The notes: a model not told the origin generated them from the letters alone. 64,000 bases of DNA from Lachnospiraceae bacterium (GCA_019421365.1 JAHZFJ010000016.1:1-64000), one strand, 5' to 3'. Counted from the first letter of the stretch, positions 36,219 through 45,980 are shown. A program made the numbers and translations.

Positions 36219-37208
36219 CTAGTCTCTTTTACCACTTAAAAATTCAACGAACTTTCCTGTTCCAATTGCAACAGCTGTCATTGGTTCTTCTGCTGTCATC
36301 GTATTAATTCCTGTCTTTTCTTCAATAAGTTGTTCTAATCCATATAATAAACAACCGCCACCTGTTAAAACTATACCACGGTCTGCAATATCAGCTGCTA
36401 ATTCTGGTGGTGTTTTTTCTAATACACTGTGTACTGCTTCTACGATCTGTGAAGTAGTTTCTTTTAATGCTTCTTCTGTTTCATCAGAAGTAACTGTGAT
36501 TGTCTTTGGAAGACCTGTAACTAAGTTACGACCACGAACATCTAAAGTAGCCACTTCTGGTCTTCTATAAGCAGATCCAATCTTAATCTTAATATCTTCA
36601 GCAGTTCTTTCACCGATTAATAGATTATGTTTCTTGCGCATGTAGCGTACGATTGCTTCATCAAAATCGTCTCCAGCAATTTTAATTGATGTACTAACTA
36701 CAGTACCTCCTAGTGAGATAACTGCTATATCAGTAGTACCACCACCTATATCAACGATCATGTTACCACATGGTCTTGAAATATCAATACCAGCTCCAAT
36801 TGCCGCTGCAATAGGTTCTTCTATAATAGCAACATCTCTTGCACCTGCTTGGTATGTTGCATCTTCAACTGCTTTCTTCTCAACTTCTGTTACTTGGCTA
36901 GGTACACAAACACTAATTCTAGGTTTTCTAAAACGTTGTTTACCAACTGCTTTTTGGATAAAATACTTAAGCATCTTCTCTGTTACTGTATAATCAGAGA
37001 TAACCCCTTGTCTTAATGGTCTAACAGCTACGATATTACCTGGTGTTCTACCAAGCATTAATCTAGCTTCTTCACCGATTGCTTTAATTTTGTTAGTATC
37101 TCTATCGAATGCCACAACTGAAGGCTCTTTTAAAACTACGCCTTTTCCCTTGACGTAGACTAGTACGCTTGCTGTCCCCAAATCAATACCAATATCACTG
37201 CCCAACAT
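36219..37208 (-). CDS. mbl: Rod-shape-determining actin homologue, MreB/Mbl
   Basis: Membrane-associated actin filament protein that guides lateral wall synthesis. 329 residues from ATG 37208 (AAAGGAG upstream). DIGIDLGTASVLVYVKGKG is the phosphate-1 loop; DIGGGTTDIAVISLGG the phosphate-2 loop; GIVLTGGGCLLYGL the adenosine motif. An ordinary mreBCD context is missing. The downstream flgF-flgG pair matches the Mbl locus of B. subtilis, so Mbl is preferred over MreB. Confidence 0.9.
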   Translation of the reverse strand: MLGSDIGIDLGTASVLVYVKGKGVVLKEPSVVAFDRDTNKIKAIGEEARLMLGRTPGNIVAVRPLRQGVISDYTVTEKMLKYFIQKAVGKQRFRKPRISVCVPSQVTEVEKKAVEDATYQAGARDVAIIEEPIAAAIGAGIDISRPCGNMIVDIGGGTTDIAVISLGGTVVSTSIKIAGDDFDEAIVRYMRKKHNLLIGERTAEDIKIKIGSAYRRPEVATLDVRGRNLVTGLPKTITVTSDETEEALKETTSQIVEAVHSVLEKTPPELAADIADRGIVLTGGGCLLYGLEQLIEEKTGINTMTAEEPMTAVAIGTGKFVEFLSGKRD

Positions 37209-37308
37209 ATGAAATCTCCTTTCAATTCCAATCATTTATTATAATATAATTTTTACAGTCATTATCTAATTTTTTCCATTATTCAACTAATTAAACATAT
37301 TCAATATC

Positions 37309-37337
37309 ATTATATACGTATTAGTTAATTAAATCAA
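37309..37337 (-). promoter_or_regulatory. Promoter of mbl
   Basis: Minus strand: -35 TTGATT (37332-37337), 17-nt spacer, -10 TATAAT (37309-37314). The predicted leader is about 95 nt. Confidence 0.7.
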
Positions 37338-37440
37338 AGGAAATTTTTATTTTCTACAATTTTCTCGCATTGTTACATATTAGAGTATCATAAAATGCAT
37401 CTTTCTGCAACTCATTAGCAAATCTACATTATACATAAAG

Positions 37441-37479
37441 AAACATTGTATACTTATTATAACCAGTATACAATGTTTT
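37441..37479. terminator. Terminator after the ECF S-component gene
   Basis: Perfect stem AAACATTGTATAC / GTATACAATGTTT with a 13-nt loop, A and T tracts on both sides. It lies 10 nt after the gene's stop. Confidence 0.8.
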
Positions 37480-37489
37480 ATAAGTTGAT

Positions 37490-38083
37490 TTATTCTTCTT
37501 TACCAGCTCGTATAAACAATCCCGATTTAATTAATGCTGGCCTTAATGCTACATATAATAATGAAGCAATTATAACTGAAGTAATAGCATTTACTAATGT
37601 TGTAGCAGCTGTGATCGTAGATAATGTTTTTGCCAAATTAGCCTCTAGTCCAAGTAGATACCTTTTATAGAAATATCCAACAATCGGATCAGCTACTACA
37701 TTAAATGCCATCCCAGCAATCGCCGATATTATAGTCCACCTCATAATATATGTTCTATCATGTTCTTTGCTTAAATTTGCAATCTTATGGGCAACAAATC
37801 CTACGATAAGTCCTATACATAATTTTAATAAGAAGGTCTTCGGTGCATATGTAACATAATCAGAGGACAAATCTGCAATTGTCATCCCAACAGCGCCTGC
37901 GAGGCCCCCCCATACTCCACCAATTAAGAGTGCACCTAAAACACAAAATGTATTTCCAAAATGGATTGCTGTTTTTTCCATACCAATAGGAATATCAATA
38001 CGTAGGAACTGAAATCCTATATAGCACAACGCAGCCATCAAAGCAGTCTGTGCAAGTTTTAATGTTGTTTGTTCCTTATTCAT
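37490..38083 (-). CDS. ECF transporter substrate-binding (S) component, vitamin unknown
   Basis: A 197-residue integral membrane protein with about six helices. KLAQTALMAALCYIGFQFL at the N-terminus carries the AxxxA-type helix that contacts the T component. HFGNTFCVLGALLIGGVWGGLAGAVGMTIADLSSDYVTYAPKTF is typical of the general ECF S-component family. No riboswitch precedes it (the leader is only about 20 nt), so the substrate cannot be read from context. No EcfA/T gene is in the window. Confidence 0.82.
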   Translation of the reverse strand: MNKEQTTLKLAQTALMAALCYIGFQFLRIDIPIGMEKTAIHFGNTFCVLGALLIGGVWGGLAGAVGMTIADLSSDYVTYAPKTFLLKLCIGLIVGFVAHKIANLSKEHDRTYIMRWTIISAIAGMAFNVVADPIVGYFYKRYLLGLEANLAKTLSTITAATTLVNAITSVIIASLLYVALRPALIKSGLFIRAGKEE

Positions 38084-38111
38084 ACTACCACCACTTTCTC
38101 TGTTTTTAAGT

Positions 38112-38140
38112 AGTATACGAATTTACTGGCTTATTGTAAA
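38112..38140 (-). promoter_or_regulatory. Promoter of the ECF S-component gene
   Basis: Minus strand: -35 TTTACA (38135-38140), 17-nt spacer, -10 TATACT (38112-38117). A stable hairpin TTGGCATGGG-ggga-CCCATGTCAA lies just upstream (38177-38200) and may end the preceding small gene's transcript. Confidence 0.65.
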
Positions 38141-38244
38141 ATACCAATTACCAACTCTTTAATGGTGCCAGATTTGTTGACATGGGTCCCCCCATGCCAA
38201 CACAAACATGTAATTACTCATTATTAAACTACTAATATTTAATG

Positions 38245-38451
38245 TTAAAAAAAAGAATCATTATGCAATCGATCTACTACTTCTGTGATTCTATCTTTTG
38301 CTTCATAGCCCGTAGTAGAATTTTTGATATAGTTAACAAGCTCTTCCTTCTTACTATCAGTAAGTGCTGAGAAATTAGCCATGGCTTTCATATCAAGAGC
38401 TAATGACATTCCGAGTCCAACAGGTAGTTCACCATTTTCTGTAAATGACAT
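38245..38451 (-). CDS. Small protein (68 aa), YdeI C-terminal-like
   Basis: Function unknown. AGGAGGTG lies 6 bases before ATG 38451, so the longer start at 38475 is unlikely. The central stretch FSALTDSKKEELVNYIKNS followed by EAKDRITEVVDRLHND resembles the helical tail of YdeI/OmpD-associated proteins (LSxSRRREYxxWIxxAK...RRI). The larger domain of that family is missing. It is monocistronic by position. The resemblance is weak and by eye. Confidence 0.65.
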   Translation of the reverse strand: MSFTENGELPVGLGMSLALDMKAMANFSALTDSKKEELVNYIKNSTTGYEAKDRITEVVDRLHNDSFF

Positions 38452-38664
38452 TGTTACACCTCCTAAATTACTCATTAATTAATTTCTACCTAATTATTTT
38501 CTGTAATTTAAGGAAAATTATGAATGTACTTTTTACCACTTACTATTTCAAAATTACATTTTTTTAACATTCAATAAAGTTAATTACTTTTTAATAAAAA
38601 TATGATATAATAACTATAATTACAACATACTTGCCCTTTAACAATTGTTTTAACGGAGGATTTT

Positions 38665-39549
38665 ATGAAACCATATAGAATTTTTAGTGATAGTTCTTGC
38701 GACTTAACACAAGAATTATTAGATCAATACAACATAACTACAATTCCTTTTTATGTATCATTTGATCAAGAAACATACCAAAAAGAAATTGTAGAAATTT
38801 CTATATCTGACTTTTACCACCGACTAACTACAGAAAGTGTATATCCGAAAACCTCACTTCCATCTGTTGAAGATTACTGTGACAAGTTTGAAGAAGCAAT
38901 TTTGGCCGGATATGACGTTCTTTGTTTAAATATTACTCTTAAATTTAGTGGTTCTCACCAATCAGCAATGACAGCAAAATCTATTTTACAAGAGAAATAT
39001 CCTGATAGCCGTATAGAGGTTATTGATTCGTTATTATGTACAGGTTGTCAAGGGCTTTTATTGCTTGAAGCTGCTAAGATGCATGAAGCTGGCTATTCTC
39101 TTGCTGATAATGTTGCTAAACTCCTTGAATTACGTGAAACAGGTAGAGTAATGTTTACTTTAGGCACTCTTGAGTACTTACAAAAAGGCGGTAGAATAGG
39201 TAAGGTTTCCGCACTTGCAGGAAGTTTATTAAATCTAAAACCACTGATCGTATTAGAAGATGGCGAACTCGCTCCTTACGGTAAAGTTCGTGGTTTCAAA
39301 AAAGCCATTGATAAAGTGTATGATATGATAGCAGAATATTTCAAAAATAATAATCTTGATTTTAATGATTATGAATTTTGTGTTATTACTGGTACAAATT
39401 TTGATGAGGCATCAATCTTCCTCGAAAAATTACCTTCTGTTATCAATAAAACAATTATTCATCCTATTTTCACACTAGGAACAACAATTGGTACCTATAC
39501 GGGCCCAGATATAGTTGGTGCTTGTTTTATACGAAAATATGACGCGTAG
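38665..39549 (+). CDS. DegV-family fatty-acid-binding protein
   Basis: A 294-residue two-domain DegV protein. The N-terminal SDSSCDLTQELLDQYNITTIPFYVSF and the lipid-site segments (PKTSLPSVEDYCDKFEEA, LKFSGSHQSA) are family hallmarks. GTLEYLQKGGRIGKVSA and the C-terminal GTTIGTYTGPDIVGACF follow. Members present acyl chains to the FakA kinase; no fakA is visible here. An isolated plus-strand gene with GGAGG upstream and a good terminator downstream. Confidence 0.93.
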   Translation: MKPYRIFSDSSCDLTQELLDQYNITTIPFYVSFDQETYQKEIVEISISDFYHRLTTESVYPKTSLPSVEDYCDKFEEAILAGYDVLCLNITLKFSGSHQSAMTAKSILQEKYPDSRIEVIDSLLCTGCQGLLLLEAAKMHEAGYSLADNVAKLLELRETGRVMFTLGTLEYLQKGGRIGKVSALAGSLLNLKPLIVLEDGELAPYGKVRGFKKAIDKVYDMIAEYFKNNNLDFNDYEFCVITGTNFDEASIFLEKLPSVINKTIIHPIFTLGTTIGTYTGPDIVGACFIRKYDA

Positions 39550-39594
39550 TAGTAGAGTTATTCTAGAAACTTTAATATCATAATGATTTCGCAT

Positions 39595-39631
39595 GCCAGC
39601 AAGGACAATATTTGTTCTGCTGGCTTTTTTT
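39595..39631 (+). terminator. Terminator after degV
   Basis: GCCAGCA and TGCTGGC pair around an inner GGACAA/TTGTTC stem, followed by seven Ts. Confidence 0.88.
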
Positions 39632-39658
39632 GCTATTTCTTCAGTTGCCTGTGAATGT

Positions 39659-39689
39659 AAAAAACACCCCTTATAAATAAGGGGTGTTT
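39659..39689 (-). terminator. Terminator after tuf
   Basis: Minus strand: AAACACCCCTTAT / ATAAGGGGTGTTT hairpin followed by TTTAC. It lies 24 nt after the tuf stop. Confidence 0.88.
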
Positions 39690-39712
39690 AATATATCAAT
39701 CTATTCGATTAA

Positions 39713-40900
39713 TTATTCGATTACAGTAGCAACTTTACCAGAACCTACAGTACGTCCACCTTCACGGATAGCGAATGATAAACCTTGTTCCATAGCGATT
39801 GGGTGAATTAATTCAACTGTAATTTCTACGTTATCACCAGGCATACACATTTCAACACCAGCTGGTAACTCGATAACACCAGTTACGTCAGTTGTTCTGA
39901 AATAGAATTGTGGTCTGTAGTTGTTGAAGAATGGTGTATGACGTCCACCTTCATCTTTAGTTAAAACGTAAACTTGAGCAGTGAATTTTTTATGGCATTT
40001 GATTGAACCTGGTTTAACAAGAACTTGTCCTCTTTCGATATCTGTTCTTTGAACACCACGAAGAAGTGCACCGATGTTATCACCAGCTTGAGCTTCATCA
40101 AGAAGTTTACGGAACATTTCGATACCAGTAACAACAACTTTACGAGATTCTTCTTTGATACCAACGATTTCAACTTCTTCATTTACATGAAGGATACCAC
40201 GTTCAACACGTCCTGTAGCAACAGTACCACGTCCAGTGATTGAGAATACGTCTTCGATTGGCATTAAGAATGCTTGATCAGTAGCACGTTGAGGATCTGG
40301 AATATGAGCATCTACAGCGTCCATTAATTCCATAACTTTATCTCCCCAAGGACCATGAGGATCTTCAAGAGCTTTTAAAGCAGATCCTCTGATGATTGGA
40401 CAATCAGTGAAATCATACTCTTCAAGGTTTTCAGTGATTTCCATTTCTACTAATTCAAGTAATTCTTCATCATCAACCATGTCACATTTGTTCATGAATA
40501 CAACGATGTAAGGTACACCTACCTGACGAGATAATAAGATATGCTCTTTAGTTTGAGCCATAACACCGTCAGTAGCAGCAACTACAAGGATAGCACCATC
40601 CATTTGAGCTGCACCAGTGATCATGTTCTTAACGTAATCGGCATGTCCTGGACAGTCAACGTGAGCGTAATGTCTCTTTTCTGTTTCATATTCAACGTGA
40701 GAAGTAGAGATAGTGATACCTCTTTCTCTTTCTTCTGGAGCTTTATCAATGTTTTCAAAATCTACAGCAGCGTTACCAGCAACTCTTTCAGAAAGTGTTT
40801 TAGTGATAGCAGCTGTTAATGTAGTTTTACCATGATCTACGTGACCAATAGTACCAATATTACAATGTGTTTTCGTTCTTTCAAACTTAGCTTTAGCCAT
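39713..40900 (-). CDS. tuf: Elongation factor Tu
   Basis: GTPase that brings aminoacyl-tRNA to the ribosome. 395 residues. G1 GHVDHGKTT, G3 DCPGH, G4 NKCD and G5 (SALK) are intact. The two C-terminal beta-barrels end in GRTVGSGKVATVIE. AGGAGGA precedes the ATG. It has its own promoter 140 bases upstream, in addition to possible read-through from fusA. Confidence 0.98.
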   Translation of the reverse strand: MAKAKFERTKTHCNIGTIGHVDHGKTTLTAAITKTLSERVAGNAAVDFENIDKAPEERERGITISTSHVEYETEKRHYAHVDCPGHADYVKNMITGAAQMDGAILVVAATDGVMAQTKEHILLSRQVGVPYIVVFMNKCDMVDDEELLELVEMEITENLEEYDFTDCPIIRGSALKALEDPHGPWGDKVMELMDAVDAHIPDPQRATDQAFLMPIEDVFSITGRGTVATGRVERGILHVNEEVEIVGIKEESRKVVVTGIEMFRKLLDEAQAGDNIGALLRGVQRTDIERGQVLVKPGSIKCHKKFTAQVYVLTKDEGGRHTPFFNNYRPQFYFRTTDVTGVIELPAGVEMCMPGDNVEITVELIHPIAMEQGLSFAIREGGRTVGSGKVATVIE

Positions 40901-41035
40901 TTTTAAGTGTCCTCCTTTAATATGCGCCCTTTGGGCTACAATACTGAATTCTCTATAGTGAGTCAGTTTATCCGACTCTGTTATAATCTTCTTACGAATG
41001 TATAACCCATTGAAGATTATTGCCTCATATCACTA

Positions 41036-41064
41036 ATTATATTTCATATTAGGGATATTTTCAA
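41036..41064 (-). promoter_or_regulatory. Promoter of tuf
   Basis: Minus strand: -35 TTGAAA (41059-41064), 17-nt spacer, -10 TATAAT (41036-41041). The leader of about 130 nt contains hairpins (AATCTTC/GAAGATT, GAGTC/GACTC, GCCCAAAGGGC) and may be regulatory. Confidence 0.75.
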
Positions 41065-41153
41065 GAAAAATTTTACGTAAATACAGTTTTAACAAGGTTC
41101 TTAGCACCTCTCGTATGAGAGATTTTGTCACTTATAGTCAACTTATATTTACT

Positions 41154-41177
41154 CTCACTTGGCAAGTGCCAAGTGAG
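41154..41177 (-). terminator. Strong hairpin after fusA
   Basis: A perfect 12-bp palindrome CTCACTTGGCA-ag-TGCCAAGTGAG located 25 nt after the fusA stop. It has no U-tract, so it may be an mRNA-stabilising or partial-termination hairpin. Confidence 0.4.
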
Positions 41178-41202
41178 GATTATTTATTGTTTAATAAATA
41201 AA

Positions 41203-43320
41203 TTATTTACTCTTTGCAGCAATAACTTTTTCTTGAACTGATTTTGGAACTTGTTCATATTTTTCAAAGAACATAGAATAGTTTCCACGTCCTTGAGTCT
41301 TAGAACGAAGGTCAGTTGAGTAACCAAACATCTCAGCAAGTGGAACATAACCTTTAACCATCTTACCTCCACCGATGTCTTCCATACCTTCAATACGTCC
41401 ACGACGTGAATTGATATCACCAATTACATCGCCCATGTATTCTTCTGGCATAGTAACTTCAACTTTCATGATTGGTTCAAGTAATACCGCTCCACCCTTA
41501 TTCATAGCATCTTTGAATGCCATAGAACCAGCGATGTGGAAGGCCATTTCACTTGAATCGACTTCATGGTAAGAACCATCATATACTGTAGCAGAAACAC
41601 CAAGTACTGGGAATCCAGCGATGATACCAGCTTTAGTAGCTTCTTCAATACCAGCACCAACTGCAGGGATGTATTCTTTAGGAATAGCACCACCAACAAC
41701 TGTTGATTGGAATTTGAATGTTTCTTCACCATTAGGATCCATTGGCTCAAATTTAACTTTACAATGACCGTATTGTCCACGACCACCAGATTGTTTTGCG
41801 TATTTGCTATCAATATCAACTGCATTAGTGAATGTTTCTTTGTAAGCAACTTGAGGAGCACCTACGTTTGCTTCAACTTTGAATTCACGAAGAAGTCTAT
41901 CTACGATGATTTCAAGGTGAAGTTCACCCATACCAGCGATAATTGTTTGACCAGTTTCATGATCAGTGTGAGCACGGAATGTTGGATCTTCTTCAGCAAG
42001 TTTTGCTAAAGCTTCACCCATCTTACCTTGACCAGCTTTTGTCTTAGGCTCAATAGCTAATTCGATAACTGGTTCTGGGAATTCCATAGACTCAAGAATA
42101 ACTGGATGTTGTTCATCACAGATAGTATCACCAGTTGTTGTGAATTTAAAACCAACAGCTGCTGCGATATCACCAGCATAAACTTTATCAAGTTCTTCTC
42201 TCTTATTAGCGTGCATTTGTAGAATACGTCCAACACGCTCTTTTTTATTCTTAGTAGCATTTAATACGTATGAACCTGAGTTCATAGAACCAGAGTAAAC
42301 TCTGAAGAATGCTAATTTACCTACGAATGGATCAGCCATGATCTTGAATGCTAATGCTGCGAAAGGTTCATCATCAGATGAATGTCTAACTACTTCATTA
42401 CCATCTTCATCAACACCTTTGATTGATTCAATATCAGTTGGAGCTGGCATATACTCAAGAATAGCATCAAGTAATCTCTGAACACCTTTGTTTCTGTAAG
42501 CAGAACCGCAGCATACAGGAATTGCTTTACACTCACAAGTAGCTTTTCTAAGAGCTGCCTTTAATTGTTCATTAGTTGGTTCTTCACCTTCAAGGTAAGC
42601 CATCATTAAATCATCATCTAATTCGCAGATTTTTTCAACTAATTCACTTCTATATAATTCAGCATCATCTTTTAAATCTTCAGGAATGTCAGTTACTGTA
42701 ATGTCTTCACCTTTATCATCATTATAGATGTAAGCTTGCATTTCAAATAAATCAACGATACCTTTGAAGTCATCTTCTTTACCAATAGGTATTTGAAGAA
42801 TAATTGTATTTTTACCAAGTCTTGTTTTGATTTGATCTACTGCACCAAAGAAATTTGCACCTAAGATATCCATCTTATTGATGAATGCCATTCTAGGTAC
42901 GTTGTATGTGTCTGCTTGACGCCATACGTTCTCTGATTGTGGTTCTACACCACCTTTAGCACAGAATACACCTACAGCACCATCAAGTACACGTAAAGAA
43001 CGTTCTACTTCTACAGTGAAGTCAACGTGTCCTGGTGTATCAATGATATTGATACGGTGTTCTTCAGCACCTGGTTTTACACTAGTTTTTTCGTGTAAAG
43101 TCCAGTGACAAGTTGTTGCTGCTGAAGTGATAGTAATACCTCTTTCTTGTTCCTGCTCCATCCAGTCCATAGTAGCAGTACCTTCATGAGTATCACCGAT
43201 TTTATAATTTACACCAGTATAAAATAGAATACGCTCAGTTAATGTAGTTTTACCTGCATCGATATGAGCCATGATACCTATATTTCTGGTTCTCTCTAAC
43301 GGATATTCTCTTCCAGCCAA
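41203..43320 (-). CDS. fusA: Elongation factor G
   Basis: GTPase that drives ribosomal translocation. About 705 residues from TTG 43320, which follows AAAGGAGG by 8 bases (LAGREYPLERTRNIGIMAHIDAGKTT). The longer frame from 43386 adds an atypical N-terminus without a ribosome site. G1 AHIDAGKTT, G2 RGITIT, DTPGHVDF, NKMD and the domain IV/V segments (SRRGRIEGME, GRGNYSMFF) are all intact. It sits between rpsG and tuf, the normal str order. Confidence 0.97.
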   Translation of the reverse strand: MAGREYPLERTRNIGIMAHIDAGKTTLTERILFYTGVNYKIGDTHEGTATMDWMEQEQERGITITSAATTCHWTLHEKTSVKPGAEEHRINIIDTPGHVDFTVEVERSLRVLDGAVGVFCAKGGVEPQSENVWRQADTYNVPRMAFINKMDILGANFFGAVDQIKTRLGKNTIILQIPIGKEDDFKGIVDLFEMQAYIYNDDKGEDITVTDIPEDLKDDAELYRSELVEKICELDDDLMMAYLEGEEPTNEQLKAALRKATCECKAIPVCCGSAYRNKGVQRLLDAILEYMPAPTDIESIKGVDEDGNEVVRHSSDDEPFAALAFKIMADPFVGKLAFFRVYSGSMNSGSYVLNATKNKKERVGRILQMHANKREELDKVYAGDIAAAVGFKFTTTGDTICDEQHPVILESMEFPEPVIELAIEPKTKAGQGKMGEALAKLAEEDPTFRAHTDHETGQTIIAGMGELHLEIIVDRLLREFKVEANVGAPQVAYKETFTNAVDIDSKYAKQSGGRGQYGHCKVKFEPMDPNGEETFKFQSTVVGGAIPKEYIPAVGAGIEEATKAGIIAGFPVLGVSATVYDGSYHEVDSSEMAFHIAGSMAFKDAMNKGGAVLLEPIMKVEVTMPEEYMGDVIGDINSRRGRIEGMEDIGGGKMVKGYVPLAEMFGYSTDLRSKTQGRGNYSMFFEKYEQVPKSVQEKVIAAKSK

Positions 43321-43532
43321 GGGATTTTCCTCCTTTAAATAATCTGTGTTTCTCTTGCAATTCCTCTCAAATATACAAGATAGCAAAGAAGATACGGGTA
43401 TCTGCTTCGCTTGGTTAACTGTAACCTAGTTTTATTATAACCTCTTACATAACCAAAGTTACGTAAGAGGTTACCTAACATGTTATTGGCTTATTCAGTT
43501 GATTAAGAAGCCCTGCAATTAAGCAGAGAATC

Positions 43533-44003
43533 TTACCATCTGTAGTGTGCAAACGCTTTGTTTGCTTCTGCCATTTTGTGCATATCTTCTTTTTTCTTAA
43601 CAGATGCACCAGTATTGTTAGCTGCATCAAGAATTTCGTTTGCTAATCTTTCTTCCATTGTTTTTTCTCCTCTTTTACGAGAATACAATGTAATCCAACG
43701 AAGAGCTAGCGCTTGTCTTCTATCTGGTCTAACTTCGATTGGTACTTGGTAAGTTGCTCCACCGATACGTCTAGCTTTAACTTCAAGCACTGGCATAATG
43801 TTGTTCATAGCTTCTTCGAATACTTCAACAGCATCTTTTCCAGTTTTTTCTGCTACTCTATTAAAGGCTCCGTATACGATCTTTTGTGCAACACCTCTCT
43901 TACCATCTAACATAATGTTATTGATAAGCTTTGTTACAACCTTGTTATTGTATAATGGATCTGCTAATACATCTCTTTTTTGAACATGTCCTTTACGTGG
44001 CAC
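43533..44003 (-). CDS. rpsG: 30S ribosomal protein S7
   Basis: Primary 16S rRNA 3'-domain binder. 156 residues, the exact family length. MPRKGHVQKRDVLADPLYNNKVVTKLINNIMLDGKRG, the NIMPVLEVKARRIGGATYQVP beta-hairpin and a C-terminal HKMAEANKAFAHYRW are typical. It follows rpsL after about 220 nt, a longer gap than usual. A hairpin (CCTCTTAC..GTAAGAGG, 43441-43470) separates it from fusA. Confidence 0.98.
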   Translation of the reverse strand: MPRKGHVQKRDVLADPLYNNKVVTKLINNIMLDGKRGVAQKIVYGAFNRVAEKTGKDAVEVFEEAMNNIMPVLEVKARRIGGATYQVPIEVRPDRRQALALRWITLYSRKRGEKTMEERLANEILDAANNTGASVKKKEDMHKMAEANKAFAHYRW

Positions 44004-44224
44004 GGTGCTTCCCTCCTTAATACGTGCTGATTGGTTTAACCAATCAATACACTTGTTAATTCATCGGTACTCACATATTGTGTCAATTACAAATAATATC
44101 TGCAATTGTTTTTCTGTGTTCGTAACCAGCTTAATATATAGTCACCTGCAACCTACAGGAATAAACTCATTAACCCGGCACCTCTTAAATCAGAAAATTG
44201 CGATAATGTGGTTACTTATGATTC

Positions 44225-44644
44225 TTATTTAGCGTCTTTTGGTCTCTTAGCTCCATATTTTGAACGAGCTTGGCGTCTCTTAGCTACACCTGCAGTATCA
44301 AGTGTACCTCTAACGATATGGTATCTAGTACCTGGTAAATCTTTTACTCTACCACCTCTGATAAGAACAACACTATGCTCTTGTAAGTTGTGGCCTTCAC
44401 CTGGAATATAACTAGTTACTTCAATTCCGTTAGATAAACGAACTCTGGCAATCTTTCTAAGCGCTGAGTTAGGCTTTTTAGGAGTTGCTGTTCTAACTGC
44501 TGTACACACACCTCTTTTTTGTGGTGATGATGTGTTAGTAGTTTTCTTGTTTAATGAGTTGAAACCTTTTTGAAGTGCTGGAGAAGTTGATTTCTTCTCT
44601 ACAGTTTGTCTTCCTTTTCTTACCAATTGATTAAAAGTTGGCAT
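44225..44644 (-). CDS. rpsL: 30S ribosomal protein S12
   Basis: Decoding-centre protein. 139 residues from ATG 44644 (AGGAGGTG upstream); an in-frame upstream ATG at 44695 is unlikely. MPTFNQLVRKGR, TPKKPNSALRKIARVRL and PGEGHNLQEHSVVLIRGGRVKDLPGTRYHIVRG are conserved. The Lys at TPKKPNS and the Lys in GGRVKD region are the usual streptomycin-resistance positions and look wild type. It heads the rpsL-rpsG-fusA-tuf group behind its own promoter. Confidence 0.98.
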   Translation of the reverse strand: MPTFNQLVRKGRQTVEKKSTSPALQKGFNSLNKKTTNTSSPQKRGVCTAVRTATPKKPNSALRKIARVRLSNGIEVTSYIPGEGHNLQEHSVVLIRGGRVKDLPGTRYHIVRGTLDTAGVAKRRQARSKYGAKRPKDAK

Positions 44645-44744
44645 TCTTTTCACCTCCTGCGGTAATGATGTTTTTTCTGTGGTTGCTGTTTTCATCAGCT
44701 TTAGCGGTACAAATATACTATACTAGTAAATTGCACACTAGATG

Positions 44745-44773
44745 AGTATAATTCAAAGTTTTCGTCTTGTCAA
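44745..44773 (-). promoter_or_regulatory. Promoter of rpsL-rpsG-fusA
   Basis: Minus strand: -35 TTGACA (44768-44773), 17-nt spacer, -10 TATACT (44745-44750). The predicted leader is about 95 nt. It makes this group independent of rpoBC. Confidence 0.8.
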
Positions 44774-44818
44774 GGGCTCACAAATAAAATTTATAGTATT
44801 TTGTATTTTCACACTAGC

Positions 44819-45856
44819 TTAGCTATATGCCTTTACTACCGCTGATATAATCACTAGCCCTAACGGTCCTAATAGAAAGCCAAGGATACCGAATAATTCA
44901 ACTCCGATTACCATGGCCATCAACAAATAGATAGGTTTGATCCCAATCCTATCCCCTAGTAACTTAGGCTCTAAAAATTGTCTCATTAGTTCACAGATTA
45001 GATAAATTGTGATGATTACCGTAGCATGCAAAATATCCTTTGACAACAGCTCTATTATAGCCCATGGAATTAACACTAGTCCACAGCCTACTGCTGGAAA
45101 TGCATCCAATAATGATACGAGAATACCAATTAATAGTGCATACTTATTCTTTATAAGTAGTAACCCACATGTCATAATTGCCGCTGTTATCATCATTATA
45201 ATAGCTTGTGTCTTTAGATATGCAATACCAGTTTCAGATAACTTTCCAGTTACTTTATGAATATCTTCATAAAAACGTGAATTTTCATAAATCTCCTTAT
45301 ATTCATCATAGTCTTTCATCATCATTAACACTCCGATAAATACAATAATAACTTTACTAATAATACTAATCATTAATGCTGCAATTCCGAATGAACGTTG
45401 CGTGATATTAGTTACCATTTTCTCTTCGACTCCAACAAAAAATTTAGTGCCGTTACTATAGATAAAATCGTATGCCTGACCCTTCTCTAAGCCAAACATC
45501 TTATCACACGCACCAGAAATCGTTTGCAATCCGCTAGTAATTACCTCTTGATAAATCGGCATATTGGATACTAAGCTACTAATCTGCTCAATTAACTTCT
45601 TTCCTAAGAAAAATAGAGCCGTAGCGATTATTCCTACCAAGATAATTAACAATATTGTGGTACTAATCATCTTTAACATCTTAATTTTGTTATATAACCA
45701 GTTAACAATAGGACGCAACAGCTTTGTAAAAAAATAAGCTAATATAAAGGGCACGAACATCAGTAAGGCGTAACGAAAAAAAAGATACACTACGATGCTT
45801 GTTCCTATTATTAATAATACAGTCTTTATCTTAGTGCGTTTTATATCTTTTTCCAC
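44819..45856 (-). CDS. AI-2E family transporter
   Basis: A multi-pass membrane protein of about 345 residues in the AI-2E/YtvI permease family. Early helices (TVLLIIGTSIVVYLFFRYALLMFVPFILAYFF), a long extracytoplasmic or amphipathic middle and a C-terminal PKLLGDRIGIKPIYLLMAMVIGVELFGILGFLLGPL block are typical. Substrates vary and are mostly unknown; YtvI relatives belong to sporulation. GAGGTG precedes GTG 45856, preferred over ATG 45883. No terminator is clear between it and rpsL's promoter. Confidence 0.85.
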   Translation of the reverse strand: MEKDIKRTKIKTVLLIIGTSIVVYLFFRYALLMFVPFILAYFFTKLLRPIVNWLYNKIKMLKMISTTILLIILVGIIATALFFLGKKLIEQISSLVSNMPIYQEVITSGLQTISGACDKMFGLEKGQAYDFIYSNGTKFFVGVEEKMVTNITQRSFGIAALMISIISKVIIVFIGVLMMMKDYDEYKEIYENSRFYEDIHKVTGKLSETGIAYLKTQAIIMMITAAIMTCGLLLIKNKYALLIGILVSLLDAFPAVGCGLVLIPWAIIELLSKDILHATVIITIYLICELMRQFLEPKLLGDRIGIKPIYLLMAMVIGVELFGILGFLLGPLGLVIISAVVKAYS

Positions 45857-45980
45857 TACAACACCTCTGCCACTTATCATCATACCTCATGCTACACTTC
45901 CTTATATAGTGTCTGTATTTTAGTATAAATTATGCGACTAAAGTGCTAAATTTCTCGCCTTCTTATCTTACTCTCCCATA

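Noticed and set aside
38084..38244. Riboswitch in front of the ECF S-component gene
   Set aside because: A good promoter lies only about 20 nt before the gene; the strong hairpin at 38177-38200 is upstream of it and matches no known aptamer.
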